33,437 nucleotides of DNA from positions 1 through 33,437 of the forward strand of contig DDZV01000024.1 of assembly GCA_002346475.1 (NCBI GenBank). The letters are read 5' to 3'. The notes beneath the pieces were generated by a model. It did not search any database. It was not told the origin of the DNA and worked only from the letters and a program-made list of their open reading frames with translations. Positions 25,148 to 32,820 of the stretch are shown here, in pieces. Within the stretch, counting starts at the first letter, position 1. The number at the start of each line of letters is the position of its first letter. The position numbers and the translations under genes were made by a program. This stretch comes from Acidobacteria bacterium UBA2999 (GTDB lineage Bacteria; Acidobacteriota; Vicinamibacteria; Vicinamibacterales; UBA2999).

Positions 25148-25639
25148 ATGGTTGACCACATAGTGCATGTGTATGGATTCAATCTCATGAACGCGGAAAC
25201 ACTGGTGAAGGATGTAAGCGCCGAACAAATGGTCGAACAACCGAACGGCGTGGTCAATCATCCCGCCTGGTCACTCGGTCATCTGGTGGTTGTGGCTAAT
25301 GCTCTGGGGAAAGCTCTCGGTCTGACATCAAATCTGCCGGACGGCTGGGATAAGACTTTTGCCACAGGCGGAGAACCGTCGGATCAGGTCTCGGACTTCC
25401 CGTCAAAAGAAGAGATTCTTGGCGCGTTAAGGGAACACCATGAGCGCAACACTGAAGCCATCAAGAACATTGACCCGGCGACCCTGGCGACGCCCCATCC
25501 CAACGAGAACATGCGAAGCGTGTTCCCGACGGTTGGCGACATGGTTGTATTCCTGATGACGGGACATGAGATGACCCACCTGGGTCAGATTGCAGCTTGG
25601 CGCCGGGTGATGGGTCTCGGTCCCGCCAGTGGGTCGTAG
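25148..25639 (+). CDS. DinB family protein
   Basis: 163 residues. AGGAG lies 7 nt before the ATG. The four-helix DinB/YfiT-like pattern is visible, with conserved His residues in NHPAWSLGHL and TGHEMTHLGQIAAWRRVMGL that would form the metal-binding triad. Family members include thiol-dependent transferases (for example bacillithiol or mycothiol S-transferases) and many of unknown role; despite the name they are not DNA polymerases. It follows the MBL-fold gene by 61 nt and ends before a strong convergent terminator. Confidence 0.88.
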   Translation: MVDHIVHVYGFNLMNAETLVKDVSAEQMVEQPNGVVNHPAWSLGHLVVVANALGKALGLTSNLPDGWDKTFATGGEPSDQVSDFPSKEEILGALREHHERNTEAIKNIDPATLATPHPNENMRSVFPTVGDMVVFLMTGHEMTHLGQIAAWRRVMGLGPASGS

Positions 25640-25674
25640 CCTGAATTGGCTTCGGCCTTCTCTGTGTGCTAAAG

Positions 25675-25701
25675 GCAGGAGTCCATACATCGGACTCCTG
25701 C
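25675..25701. terminator. Bidirectional terminator hairpin between DinB and VOC genes
   Basis: GCAGGAGTCC and GGACTCCTGC form a perfect 10-bp stem with a 7-nt loop, 35 nt after the DinB stop and between two convergent genes. No long T-tract on either side. Confidence 0.72.
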
Positions 25702-25748
25702 TAAGATTTATGATTTAGTCCAGCATTGTTGCCGTCGTACGCTCTTGG

Positions 25749-26774
25749 CTATTGGCCATATAACTCAAACACCGTACTTAACTGAGGAACATCAACCCAG
25801 CAATAGCCTAAATCTGCCCCGCCAATAACGAGGCTCCCGCCTCGCTCTTCGAAATATTCAATCGTATCTTTGAATCCATTGACCTGAATCCCAAGATGAT
25901 GCATCGCCGGCCCAAATTTCTCTACATTCTCACTCCACGGACTTGGTCCATCTACAGGTGAAGTGTAAGCAACTGTAATACCACTGAGAGGAAACATGGC
26001 AAGCCGTGGGTGAGCATCTCGGTTACCGGTGAACTCGGGGGGATAAGTAATTTGTGGATCTGAGATATTGGGCATTGGAACTCCAAGGAGTTCCGCGAAT
26101 GCTCCGGCGGATTTCTCAATATCCGGCACGATCATGCTGATGAATTGCACTTTATTATCACTAAATTTTGATGATGCCTCATCATCTGAAATCGTACGTC
26201 GCGTTCCTGGAAGTTCACTCAATGAAAGAGTAAAACCAAACACCGAACGCATATCAATGGCAGCCGAAGTAGCACCTGGCCCACCACCGACGACAAGTTT
26301 TCCTCCCATCGATACCGCGAGGGCCGCACTTCCAGCAACGTCCTTGACATCATTCAAACCAATGTGATGCAGGCTTTCACCGTATTGGTCTAAGTGATCA
26401 CTCCAGGGGCTCGGACCACCAACTGGCTGTACCAGTTCCATGGTCACTCCATTTAAGGGGAATGTAGCTGTCTTGACAGTAGCATCGCGATTCCCTGTAT
26501 AGTCGGAAGCAAACTCGATCCCATCTGGATGTTCATTAATCTCCGGCACCGGAAGTTGAAGGATATCCGCGTACGCTTCGGAAGATTTCTCAATGTCATG
26601 CACAACGACGGCAACGTGATCGATAGGCACGTCGAAGACTCTAACTGTACCGTCTTCCTGTTGCGTAACATCACTAGATTCAGCAGGCGCTTCAACTGGT
26701 TCAGGCTGCGCACAAGCCACTGAGAGACTTATTGCAAGCGCAACAATTGGAATAAGTGTAAAAACTCGTTTCAT
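25749..26774 (-). CDS. Exported lipoprotein with two VOC/glyoxalase-fold domains
   Basis: 341 residues. AAGGAG precedes the ATG. The lipobox LSVACAQP places the lipidated Cys at 21, followed by a Pro/Glu/Ser/Ala-rich spacer. Two VOC domains follow (about 50-195 and 213-340). They share PDIEKS or HDIEKS, FTGNRDA or YTGNRDA, FPLSG or FPLNG, and GPSPWS with HHIGL or HHLGI, showing internal duplication. VOC proteins use two beta-alpha-beta-beta-beta modules to bind a metal and include glyoxalases, extradiol dioxygenases and resistance proteins. Only few candidate His/Glu ligands are seen, so a non-catalytic binding role is also possible. Its leader DNA is shared with the SnoaL-like gene at 27550-28119. 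Confidence 0.87.
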   Translation of the reverse strand: MKRVFTLIPIVALAISLSVACAQPEPVEAPAESSDVTQQEDGTVRVFDVPIDHVAVVVHDIEKSSEAYADILQLPVPEINEHPDGIEFASDYTGNRDATVKTATFPLNGVTMELVQPVGGPSPWSDHLDQYGESLHHIGLNDVKDVAGSAALAVSMGGKLVVGGGPGATSAAIDMRSVFGFTLSLSELPGTRRTISDDEASSKFSDNKVQFISMIVPDIEKSAGAFAELLGVPMPNISDPQITYPPEFTGNRDAHPRLAMFPLSGITVAYTSPVDGPSPWSENVEKFGPAMHHLGIQVNGFKDTIEYFEERGGSLVIGGADLGYCWVDVPQLSTVFELYGQ

Positions 26775-26828
26775 GCAAACTCCTTACCTGTCACACGTCA
26801 AACCGATTATGGACAAGCTCTAATCTGC

Positions 26829-26854
26829 GACGGACAAAAAACCGTCTGTCCGTC
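26829..26854 (-). terminator. Candidate terminator hairpin after the first SnoaL-like gene
   Basis: GACGGACA and TGTCCGTC form an 8-bp stem in the 106-nt gap after the stop at 26881. On the minus-strand transcript the loop contains a T6 run. It also precedes the VOC gene and could be an attenuator instead. Confidence 0.4.
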
Positions 26855-26880
26855 ACAAAGATAGTTCTTAAATTAAAGTA

Positions 26881-27456
26881 CTACCGTGAGGTAATCGAGT
26901 CCCAACACTCGCCTTCAAACGGTGTATTTGTTTCGATCGTACTATTGATGCGATGCTTAATTCGCCACCCCTTATCTGTTCTCTGGAGTGTATCTTTTGT
27001 TGCGCGATGGCTACAAAGCTTCGGTGGGTTTTGAGCAACATCATAAACCATAATGTAAGCCCAGGCTTCTGCGGTGTTGCCATCTGGCGCCGGATGTACT
27101 TGGATGTTCGGAACAGTATGACGCATGGTGGAAGGCCCTCGACCGTCAGCCATCTTCTCGATTACCTCACGTCCGACTCTTGGATTTTCTAACTGCTCCG
27201 GCCCAGCCTGCATCACACCATCGTCGGTAAAAGCATCAGCATAGTGTTTCCCCTTACCATCCATCCAAATGCCATCAATGCCTTGAACGTACTTTGAATA
27301 CAGATGTGTAATCTCAGCATAATCAAGAGCCGTAAACGTTGCGCTCTCCTGTGCAACGTTCTCACTCTCTTCCGCTCCACCAACCGACCAACCGGCCCAA
27401 CCGGCCACAACTGCAACTACAACGAGTACGGCAATATTTCCTGAAAACCGATTCAT
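26881..27456 (-). CDS. SnoaL/NTF2-like protein with N-terminal signal anchor
   Basis: 191 residues with GAGGAGGAAGC directly before the ATG. A hydrophobic N-terminal segment (about 8-26) suggests export or membrane anchoring. The NTF2-like cone fold starts at about residue 44: DYAEITHLYSKYVQGIDG, then YADAFTDDGVM. A conserved MRHTVPNIQVHP strand and the KGWRIKHR final strand follow. Members include SnoaL cyclases, ketosteroid isomerases and ring-hydroxylating dioxygenase beta-like proteins. An exported copy is unusual but known in environmental genomes. It is a paralogue of the gene at 27550-28119 and is co-oriented with the VOC lipoprotein. Confidence 0.83.
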   Translation of the reverse strand: MNRFSGNIAVLVVVAVVAGWAGWSVGGAEESENVAQESATFTALDYAEITHLYSKYVQGIDGIWMDGKGKHYADAFTDDGVMQAGPEQLENPRVGREVIEKMADGRGPSTMRHTVPNIQVHPAPDGNTAEAWAYIMVYDVAQNPPKLCSHRATKDTLQRTDKGWRIKHRINSTIETNTPFEGECWDSITSR

Positions 27457-27549
27457 GCTTCCTCCTCAAGGATGGTTCTAAAAAACTGCTGATCTGCAAT
27501 CAAACCAGCTAGCTAATGTGCAATATAATTCAATAGATGTGCTGTGTTT

Positions 27550-28119
27550 TTAGCACACGGGAATATTTGGATCTGCTTCGTGGTCAGCCTCATTGCCACA
27601 CCTTGGACCCCGCTTCTTGAGCAACCAGCCTTCTGGTGTCTTTTCAACCACATCATCAGCAACGCGTCTAGTGAAATAGGCAATCACTTGGGCTGTTGTA
27701 GGTCCAATAGGAATTACCTGAACGTTGGTGATCACGTGACGTCCCAAAGACCATACGAGTCCAAAGGTCTGTCCATTATCTGAACTCGACTTATTCTTAC
27801 TATTTGCCCATTCTTTAATCGCTGCCCGTCCCTTAATTTCAGTTGTACCAAATTTTAAGACACCGTCTTCTGTGAAATTCGATGAGTACGCGGAGCCGTC
27901 ATCACGGATCAGATCAACAGCCTGACTGTATCTAGCGTAGAGCTGTAAAATCTCAACGTAATCGTCGTTAGTGATCTCAATGAGCTGCGAGCCATCATCT
28001 TGGATGGCATCAGCAGATTCAGCAGGAGCTTCAGCTGATTCAGGTTGTGCACAAGCGATTGAGAGACTGACCGCAAGCACAACAATGGACATAGCTGTTG
28101 ACGGGTAGTTCTTCCGCAT
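27550..28119 (-). CDS. SnoaL/NTF2-like lipoprotein
   Basis: 189 residues from ATG 28119, chosen because GAGGAGGAATC is immediately upstream; the frame is open to 28170. Lipobox LSIACAQP gives lipidated Cys23, followed by an acidic Ala/Glu-rich spacer. The NTF2-like fold begins near DDYVEILQLYARYSQAVD and includes FTEDGVLKFG, RHVITNVQVIP and EGWLLKKR. These correspond one to one with motifs of the downstream paralogue. The C-terminus ends CGNEADHEADPNIPVC, which may form a disulphide. The gene is first of a same-strand set of three small exported proteins (SnoaL, SnoaL, VOC). Confidence 0.83.
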   Translation of the reverse strand: MRKNYPSTAMSIVVLAVSLSIACAQPESAEAPAESADAIQDDGSQLIEITNDDYVEILQLYARYSQAVDLIRDDGSAYSSNFTEDGVLKFGTTEIKGRAAIKEWANSKNKSSSDNGQTFGLVWSLGRHVITNVQVIPIGPTTAQVIAYFTRRVADDVVEKTPEGWLLKKRGPRCGNEADHEADPNIPVC

Positions 28120-28369
28120 GATTCCTCCTCTAATTTCCCGATCTCGGTGTTCTAACTGCCCAAAGAGCATAGGACAGAGAACATGCTACGACAATAAAAT
28201 TTAAACGGCCAGAGCTTATGTCGGATCTTCCCCAAATAACAACCCATTGTGACCTTTTCCCAAGGCGGGAGGAACCCAACGAATCCTCTCTATTTTTAGA
28301 GGGTACAGTCTAGACACTACGTTACAATCCCCAAGAACAACGATGCTTATGATTCAGTAGGAGGTACTG

Positions 28370-29083
28370 ATGGATTTCCGCAATTCTTTGCCGGGACGTC
28401 GAACTTTTTTGGGCTCGCTTAGCCTGGCTCCTTTCTTTATGACACGTGGCGCATTCGCTCAGGAATTGACCGAAACACCTTCATGCACCGAAGGTCCCTT
28501 CTACCCCGATAAGATGCCGCTCGACACGGATAACGACCTTTTAATGATTAACGACGCCATTACACCAGCTGTCGGGGAAATCACTTTACTTAGTGGTCGA
28601 GTTTTGAAACCTTCAGGTGAGCCAGTGCGGAATGCATTTGTCGAGATCTGGCAATGTGATGCCAACGGTTCCTATCGACACTCACAAGGCAGTATTCCTA
28701 CAGCCGATACTAATTTTCAGGGATACGGTCGGTTCATGACAGACTCAAAAGGCGCGTACTTCTTCCGAACTATTAAACCAGTTCCTTACACACTCGCCAA
28801 TGTACCCCGGTCACCACATATTCACATTGCCGTTAGTACGAATGGCCGTCGCGTACTCACAAGCCAAATTGGCATTATCGGGGACCCGCTTAATGCGAAA
28901 GATATTGTGTTCAAGGATCTTGATTCAAAAGCACTCTCGACACTGATGATCAATTTCTCACCATTGCCAGGATCAAACATTGGTGAGCTGACAGCAAATT
29001 TTGATTTAGTTCTCGGCCATACGGCCTTTGAAAACGAAGAGGGAAAACTTCGAGGAACTATCGGTAAGCCTGAGGGTCTCTAA
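28370..29083 (+). CDS. Intradiol-ring-cleavage dioxygenase family protein (protocatechuate 3,4-dioxygenase beta-like), probable Tat substrate
   Basis: 237 residues, AGGAGGT 6 nt before ATG. The N-terminus contains GRRTFLG followed by a hydrophobic stretch to AFA, a Tat-like signal with possible cleavage near residue 30. The non-heme Fe(III) ligands expected for intradiol enzymes can be matched: Tyr102 (SYRH), Tyr140 (PVPYTLANVP), His150 and His152 (SPHIHIAV). TPSCTEGPFYPD and GEPVRNAFVEIWQCDANG are standard family segments. Cytoplasmic relatives cleave protocatechuate or catechol. This exported single-subunit type has no assigned substrate. Neighbouring VOC and SnoaL proteins do not reveal a pathway. 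Confidence 0.88.
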   Translation: MDFRNSLPGRRTFLGSLSLAPFFMTRGAFAQELTETPSCTEGPFYPDKMPLDTDNDLLMINDAITPAVGEITLLSGRVLKPSGEPVRNAFVEIWQCDANGSYRHSQGSIPTADTNFQGYGRFMTDSKGAYFFRTIKPVPYTLANVPRSPHIHIAVSTNGRRVLTSQIGIIGDPLNAKDIVFKDLDSKALSTLMINFSPLPGSNIGELTANFDLVLGHTAFENEEGKLRGTIGKPEGL

Positions 29084-29181
29084 AAACAACAACCAACCAT
29101 GGTTGGGACTCTCTAATAAGAATGATCAAGACCGCGTAATCTTCAGAAGTACGTCAGGACCCGCCCGTAAATATGTTCAGT

Positions 29182-29210
29182 GTGACCCCGCCAACTAGTG
29201 GCAGGGTCAC
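29182..29210 (-). terminator. Hairpin directly after the tRNA-Asn gene
   Basis: GTGACCC-GCCA pairs with TGGC-GGGTCAC over 12 positions. The single mismatch becomes a G-U wobble in the minus-strand transcript. It begins 5 nt after the tRNA CCA end and is likely its terminator or processing stop. Confidence 0.65.
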
Positions 29211-29215
29211 ATAAA

Positions 29216-29290
29216 TGGCTCCTCAGGCTGGATTCGAACCAGCAACCCTCCGGTTAACAGCCGGATGCTCTGCCATTGAGCTACTGAGGA
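29216..29290 (-). tRNA. tRNA-Asn (anticodon GTT), CCA encoded
   Basis: The minus strand folds into a full cloverleaf. The acceptor stem pairs TCCTCAG with CTGAGGA, and the D stem pairs GCTC with GAGC. The anticodon stem pairs TCCGG with CCGGA around the loop CTGTTAA (anticodon GTT). A 5-nt variable loop follows, then a T arm of GCTGG / CCAGC around TTCGAAT. Discriminator G and CCA are present in the DNA. Confidence 0.97.
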
Positions 29291-29410
29291 TCGCAGAAGA
29301 ACAATAGTTACACGACTTTACAGGTTACGTAACTATCAACAATACAAACTCTCATCGTACCCGGAACAACAGACGCGGTGCAAGGGAAGCAACAAGCTGA
29401 ACTGGAGCAC

Positions 29411-30037
29411 CTACTTTCTCTTACGCAACCCTACGCGTCCTCGTTCTCCGCCAGTTAGTCCCATCTGGACACCAACACCAATAAGTCCAAGAATAAACCA
29501 AGCAATCGGCATCCACCCAAGGCCTGGCAAAGGTTCCAATGGATAAAGAACCCAAATATTATCTGCAGCGGAAGCTTCCAATGCAGCGCGATCGCCAACC
29601 ACAACCACCGCGCCTATGATCATTGTCCAAGCCCCGCCAAACGCAGTGCCTACAATAAGGAAGTAACGTCTGAAGTATGTAGCACCTGCAGCCCCAGCAA
29701 TTGCCAGAAACACAATGACTAGCGCATGTGGATCACGTTCCCCAATTGAAAAAACTAAGTTAGCAGCTGTTGCCCCGAGTCCAGCACCTACCAGTGCCAC
29801 GCCAATTAAATAGGCACCAAAAAGTAATGCAGCCCCAAGCCCTCCACCAATCGCCGCAGCAACAACCATCGAAGTTGTTTCGCTAATACCCATCAGAGAA
29901 CTGGCAGCAAAAGCACCAAGGATAAACCCAGAAATAGCCAACACAATACGGAAGAGACGGTACCCAAAAAAACAAGCCACTGTCCCACTAAGGAGTAGCA
30001 CAACAGCCGCAGGGATCTGATAAGAAACTGGTAGCAT
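29411..30037 (-). CDS. DUF4203/TMEM198-like integral membrane protein
   Basis: 208 residues from ATG 30037, 16 nt after recR; GTG 30040 directly before it is an alternative. The open frame to 30082 would overlap recR. Seven or so hydrophobic helices rich in Gly and Ala fill the protein (AAVVLLLSGTVACFFGYRLF, GFILGAFAASSLMG, AAIGGGLGAALLFGAYLIGV and others). It ends in a basic Arg/Lys tail. This resembles DUF4203 proteins, whose role is unknown. Co-transcription with recR looks likely from spacing. Confidence 0.75.
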   Translation of the reverse strand: MLPVSYQIPAAVVLLLSGTVACFFGYRLFRIVLAISGFILGAFAASSLMGISETTSMVVAAAIGGGLGAALLFGAYLIGVALVGAGLGATAANLVFSIGERDPHALVIVFLAIAGAAGATYFRRYFLIVGTAFGGAWTMIIGAVVVVGDRAALEASAADNIWVLYPLEPLPGLGWMPIAWFILGLIGVGVQMGLTGGERGRVGLRKRK

Positions 30038-30053
30038 CACTTGAAAAGAAGCC

Positions 30054-30650
30054 TCAGAACTCCTGTCGCCCTTCCATTGCACGGCTCATCGTGAATTCAT
30101 CGGCGTACTCCAAATCGCTACCAACAGGAATACCCCTAGCAATTCGAGTTATCCGAGTTCCAAGAGGCTTAAGCAACCGTGCCAGATAAAGTGCCGTAGC
30201 CTCACCTTCGACAGTGGGATTTGTGGCAAGAATAACTTCCTCTACATCTCCAACTCCCACACGTTCGACTAAGCCCTTAATTTTAAGATCGTCTGGGCCA
30301 ACACCATGTAGAGGTGAAAGTGTCCCCATCAATACGTGGTACTTACCCTTGAAACCGCCAGTCTTCTCGACGATGGAAACATTCTGCGGCTCTTCAACAA
30401 CACAAATAATACGAGCGTCCCGCACCGAACTCGTGCAAACCCCGCACGGATCAGTATCGGTAATATTGTTGCAAACGGAACAATAGGTTACTTGCTCTTT
30501 GACATCTCTAATTGCTTCACAAAGACGTTCCGTCTCGTCACGTGGAGTCCGCAACACGTGAAAGGCAAGACGCTGTGAACCCTTAGCACCAATACCAGGT
30601 AATTTCTGGAGCTGTTCGATTAAACGAGTAAGGGATTCTGGGAGTAACAA
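30054..30650 (-). CDS. recR: Recombination mediator RecR
   Basis: 198 residues from a TTG start at 30650. This puts the zinc-finger cysteines at 57, 60, 69 and 72, the positions seen in E. coli RecR. The start falls 7 nt after the ybaB stop. A longer ATG frame to 30734 would read backward into ybaB. Order: helix-hairpin-helix (LIEQLQKLPGIGAKGSQRLA), zinc finger CSVCNNITDTDPCGVC, Toprim domain (ICVVEEP), and the C-terminal Walker-like GIPVGSDLEYAD. RecR works with RecF/RecO to load RecA on gapped DNA. It sits in the standard dnaX-ybaB-recR order. Confidence 0.97.
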   Translation of the reverse strand: MLLPESLTRLIEQLQKLPGIGAKGSQRLAFHVLRTPRDETERLCEAIRDVKEQVTYCSVCNNITDTDPCGVCTSSVRDARIICVVEEPQNVSIVEKTGGFKGKYHVLMGTLSPLHGVGPDDLKIKGLVERVGVGDVEEVILATNPTVEGEATALYLARLLKPLGTRITRIARGIPVGSDLEYADEFTMSRAMEGRQEF

Positions 30651-30657
30651 AGCTAAC

Positions 30658-30948
30658 TCAGGGAAGACCCGGCAACTTGAATCCGCCACCCATGCGACGG
30701 CCAAGCTCTTCATCAACCTTTCGAACCGCGTCATTGACAGCTGCCAAGATTAGATCCTGTAGCATTTCTACATCATCCTTTGACACTACCTCAGGATCAA
30801 TACGAACTGACTGAAACTGTTTCATCCCATTTACAGTTACGGCTACCATACCTCCACCAGCTGTTGCCTCAATCTGAATCCCATCCATTTGCTCCTGTAG
30901 ATGGGCTTGCATCTCCTGAGCTTTTTTCATCATGTCTTGAATATTCAC
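30658..30948 (-). CDS. ybaB: YbaB/EbfC family nucleoid-associated protein
   Basis: 96 residues, starting MNIQDMMKKAQEMQAHLQEQ and containing GGGMVAVTVNG and the helix MLQDLILAAVNDAVRKV. These are standard features of the small DNA-binding dimer. It starts 4 nt after the dnaX stop and ends 7 nt before recR, the arrangement in most bacteria. Length is slightly short of the roughly 105-residue norm but complete. Confidence 0.96.
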   Translation of the reverse strand: MNIQDMMKKAQEMQAHLQEQMDGIQIEATAGGGMVAVTVNGMKQFQSVRIDPEVVSKDDVEMLQDLILAAVNDAVRKVDEELGRRMGGGFKLPGLP

Positions 30949-30952
30949 GATC

Positions 30953-32644
30953 TTACATCTCCTCCACGTCTCGAATTTTTGCTGGAAAAACGTCCAGCAT
31001 GGCTTGCACCGTACCTGAGGCCTTCGCCTTCATTTCTAAATTCTGTTGTACATCTTGACCAACTGTGGGAGCATCAATCTTGTTCGAAGATGCATCCGTA
31101 GTGTCAATCTGAGTAGCTACCACTGACAGCTTCTTGCCCGACAGTTTTTCAACAATCTGCTCAAGCCACGATTGTGTCTGCTCAAACTGCTCACGTAACG
31201 CACGGTGAGTTGGCAAAAAACTAAATGTAACTCCAGTCGAAGAAACATCAATTTTGTGTGCTTGCGCAACAACGGTGTTATAAAAGAACCCCTTTGCGGT
31301 CCGAATCTCAGCCAGAAGCGCATCCTTAAGTGCAGTGGCCGAGTCCAACGGCTGCTTTACCATGGATGACTTAGATGAAGAATTCTTCTTAATAGCTTCC
31401 TTAGATGCTCCCTTTTTAAGAGGTATAACCCGTTCGTTTGCTTTCACTCCCCGTGAATGATCCGGCTTCATGGGCGTTTGATTATGCAATGGTGGCAATG
31501 ACCCTGATGGATCACCATCCGTTTTAAGAAGCAAATTTGTAAGGGGAACAAGCTTACGGACATGCATCCATCGTAGTAAAGCCATCTCAAAATGGTAACG
31601 AGGCTGGGCAGCTCCTCTCATCTCCTGTTCGGCCCTCGCTAACACATCAAAAGAACGCATGAGATCCTCATGCGAAAAACTCTTAGCTAGCAACTCTAAC
31701 CGCTCTCGTTCGGTTTCAGAAATTTCAGTGTCGTTCATCTGTGAAGAATCAACTGATATGATCATCATGTCCCGAACAACACTAGCCAACTCACGACAAA
31801 CAAGTTTTAACTCGTGACCAGATTCAACGGCTTGACTAGCAAGTGCAAAAGCCCGTGGCATATCTTCATCTATAACTGCTGAAATTATGTCGAATAGAAG
31901 ATCGCGTCCGACAAGACCAAGTACCGTTGAAACATCTTCAAGAGTAATACTGCTTCCAGCAAAAGCCATCACTTGGTCAAATGCACTCTGTGCATCACGC
32001 ATGCTCCCTTCAGCAGCGCGTGCGATAAGTGCCAACGCGCTATCCGAAACCTCAATCTTTTCAGCATCCGCAATAGTGCGAAGTTGATCGGCAATTGCTT
32101 TTGTAGAAATGGCTCGAAGTTCAAATACTTGCGAACGTGAAAGGATCGTATCTGGAATCTTATGTAGTTCAGTTGTTGCCATCATGAACACCACATGCGG
32201 CGGTGGCTCCTCAATGGACTTCAAGAGAGCATTGAACGATGCTCTGGAAAGTTGATGCACTTCATCAATAATAAAAATCTTAAACCGATTCCGGACAGGT
32301 GCAATAGCAAGCCCCTCAATAACGACCTCTCGAATATTGTCAATACCTGTATGACTTGCGGCATCAATCTCAAGTACATCCATGTCTCGACTTTGTGCAA
32401 TCTCGGTACAAGCATCACACTCGCCACAAGGCTCTACTGCAGGTCCTTGTACACAGTTAAGGGATCGTGCAAGAATACGAGCTGTTGTTGTCTTACCGCA
32501 CCCTCGTGGACCTGAGAACAGAAAAGCCTGTGCAATCCGACCAGTGGAAATAGCATTGCTCAGGGTTCGTGTTACCGCTGGCTGGCCGATCACCTCATCG
32601 AACCGCTGCGGTCGCCATTTACGTGCGAGCACTTGATAGGACAT
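30953..32644 (-). CDS. dnaX: DNA polymerase III subunits gamma/tau
   Basis: 563 residues. The clamp-loader AAA+ core is at about 1-370: MSYQVLARKWRPQRFDEVIG, Walker A GPRGCGKT (45-52) and zinc-binding cysteines C64, C73, C76 and C79. IFIIDEVHQLS (Walker B) and sensor 1 TTELHKI follow. The C-terminal tau-type region (about 400-563) has a Lys/Ser-rich linker and a conserved late domain (GFFYNTVVAQAHKI onwards). It loads the sliding clamp during replication. A run CTT-AAA-AAG at codons 409-411 is followed in the -1 frame by a stop within four codons; see findings. Confidence 0.97.
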   Translation of the reverse strand: MSYQVLARKWRPQRFDEVIGQPAVTRTLSNAISTGRIAQAFLFSGPRGCGKTTTARILARSLNCVQGPAVEPCGECDACTEIAQSRDMDVLEIDAASHTGIDNIREVVIEGLAIAPVRNRFKIFIIDEVHQLSRASFNALLKSIEEPPPHVVFMMATTELHKIPDTILSRSQVFELRAISTKAIADQLRTIADAEKIEVSDSALALIARAAEGSMRDAQSAFDQVMAFAGSSITLEDVSTVLGLVGRDLLFDIISAVIDEDMPRAFALASQAVESGHELKLVCRELASVVRDMMIISVDSSQMNDTEISETERERLELLAKSFSHEDLMRSFDVLARAEQEMRGAAQPRYHFEMALLRWMHVRKLVPLTNLLLKTDGDPSGSLPPLHNQTPMKPDHSRGVKANERVIPLKKGASKEAIKKNSSSKSSMVKQPLDSATALKDALLAEIRTAKGFFYNTVVAQAHKIDVSSTGVTFSFLPTHRALREQFEQTQSWLEQIVEKLSGKKLSVVATQIDTTDASSNKIDAPTVGQDVQQNLEMKAKASGTVQAMLDVFPAKIRDVEEM

Positions 32645-32820
32645 GATTCCGTCGTCAGCTGTACCCGTGATTTGTTCTAATCACATGAGTGCGTGCAAAT
32701 AGCATATGCACCAAAAAATCTGTGCGGGAGTGAATCTAAATCTTGAGACTTCCGCAACTGGGCCCACTAAAACCTCAGTGTAGCACGCAGAGCAGAGACT
32801 TGATCGTGCTGATATTCAGC

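Noticed and set aside
30651..30734. ATG start for RecR inside ybaB
   Set aside because: Gives a protein 28 residues too long; TTG 30650 aligns the zinc cysteines with the known numbering.
32645..32820. SRP 4.5S RNA near dnaX
   Set aside because: This RNA often sits beside dnaX, but the conserved GGAAGGAAGCAGCC-type loop was not found on either strand in the gap.
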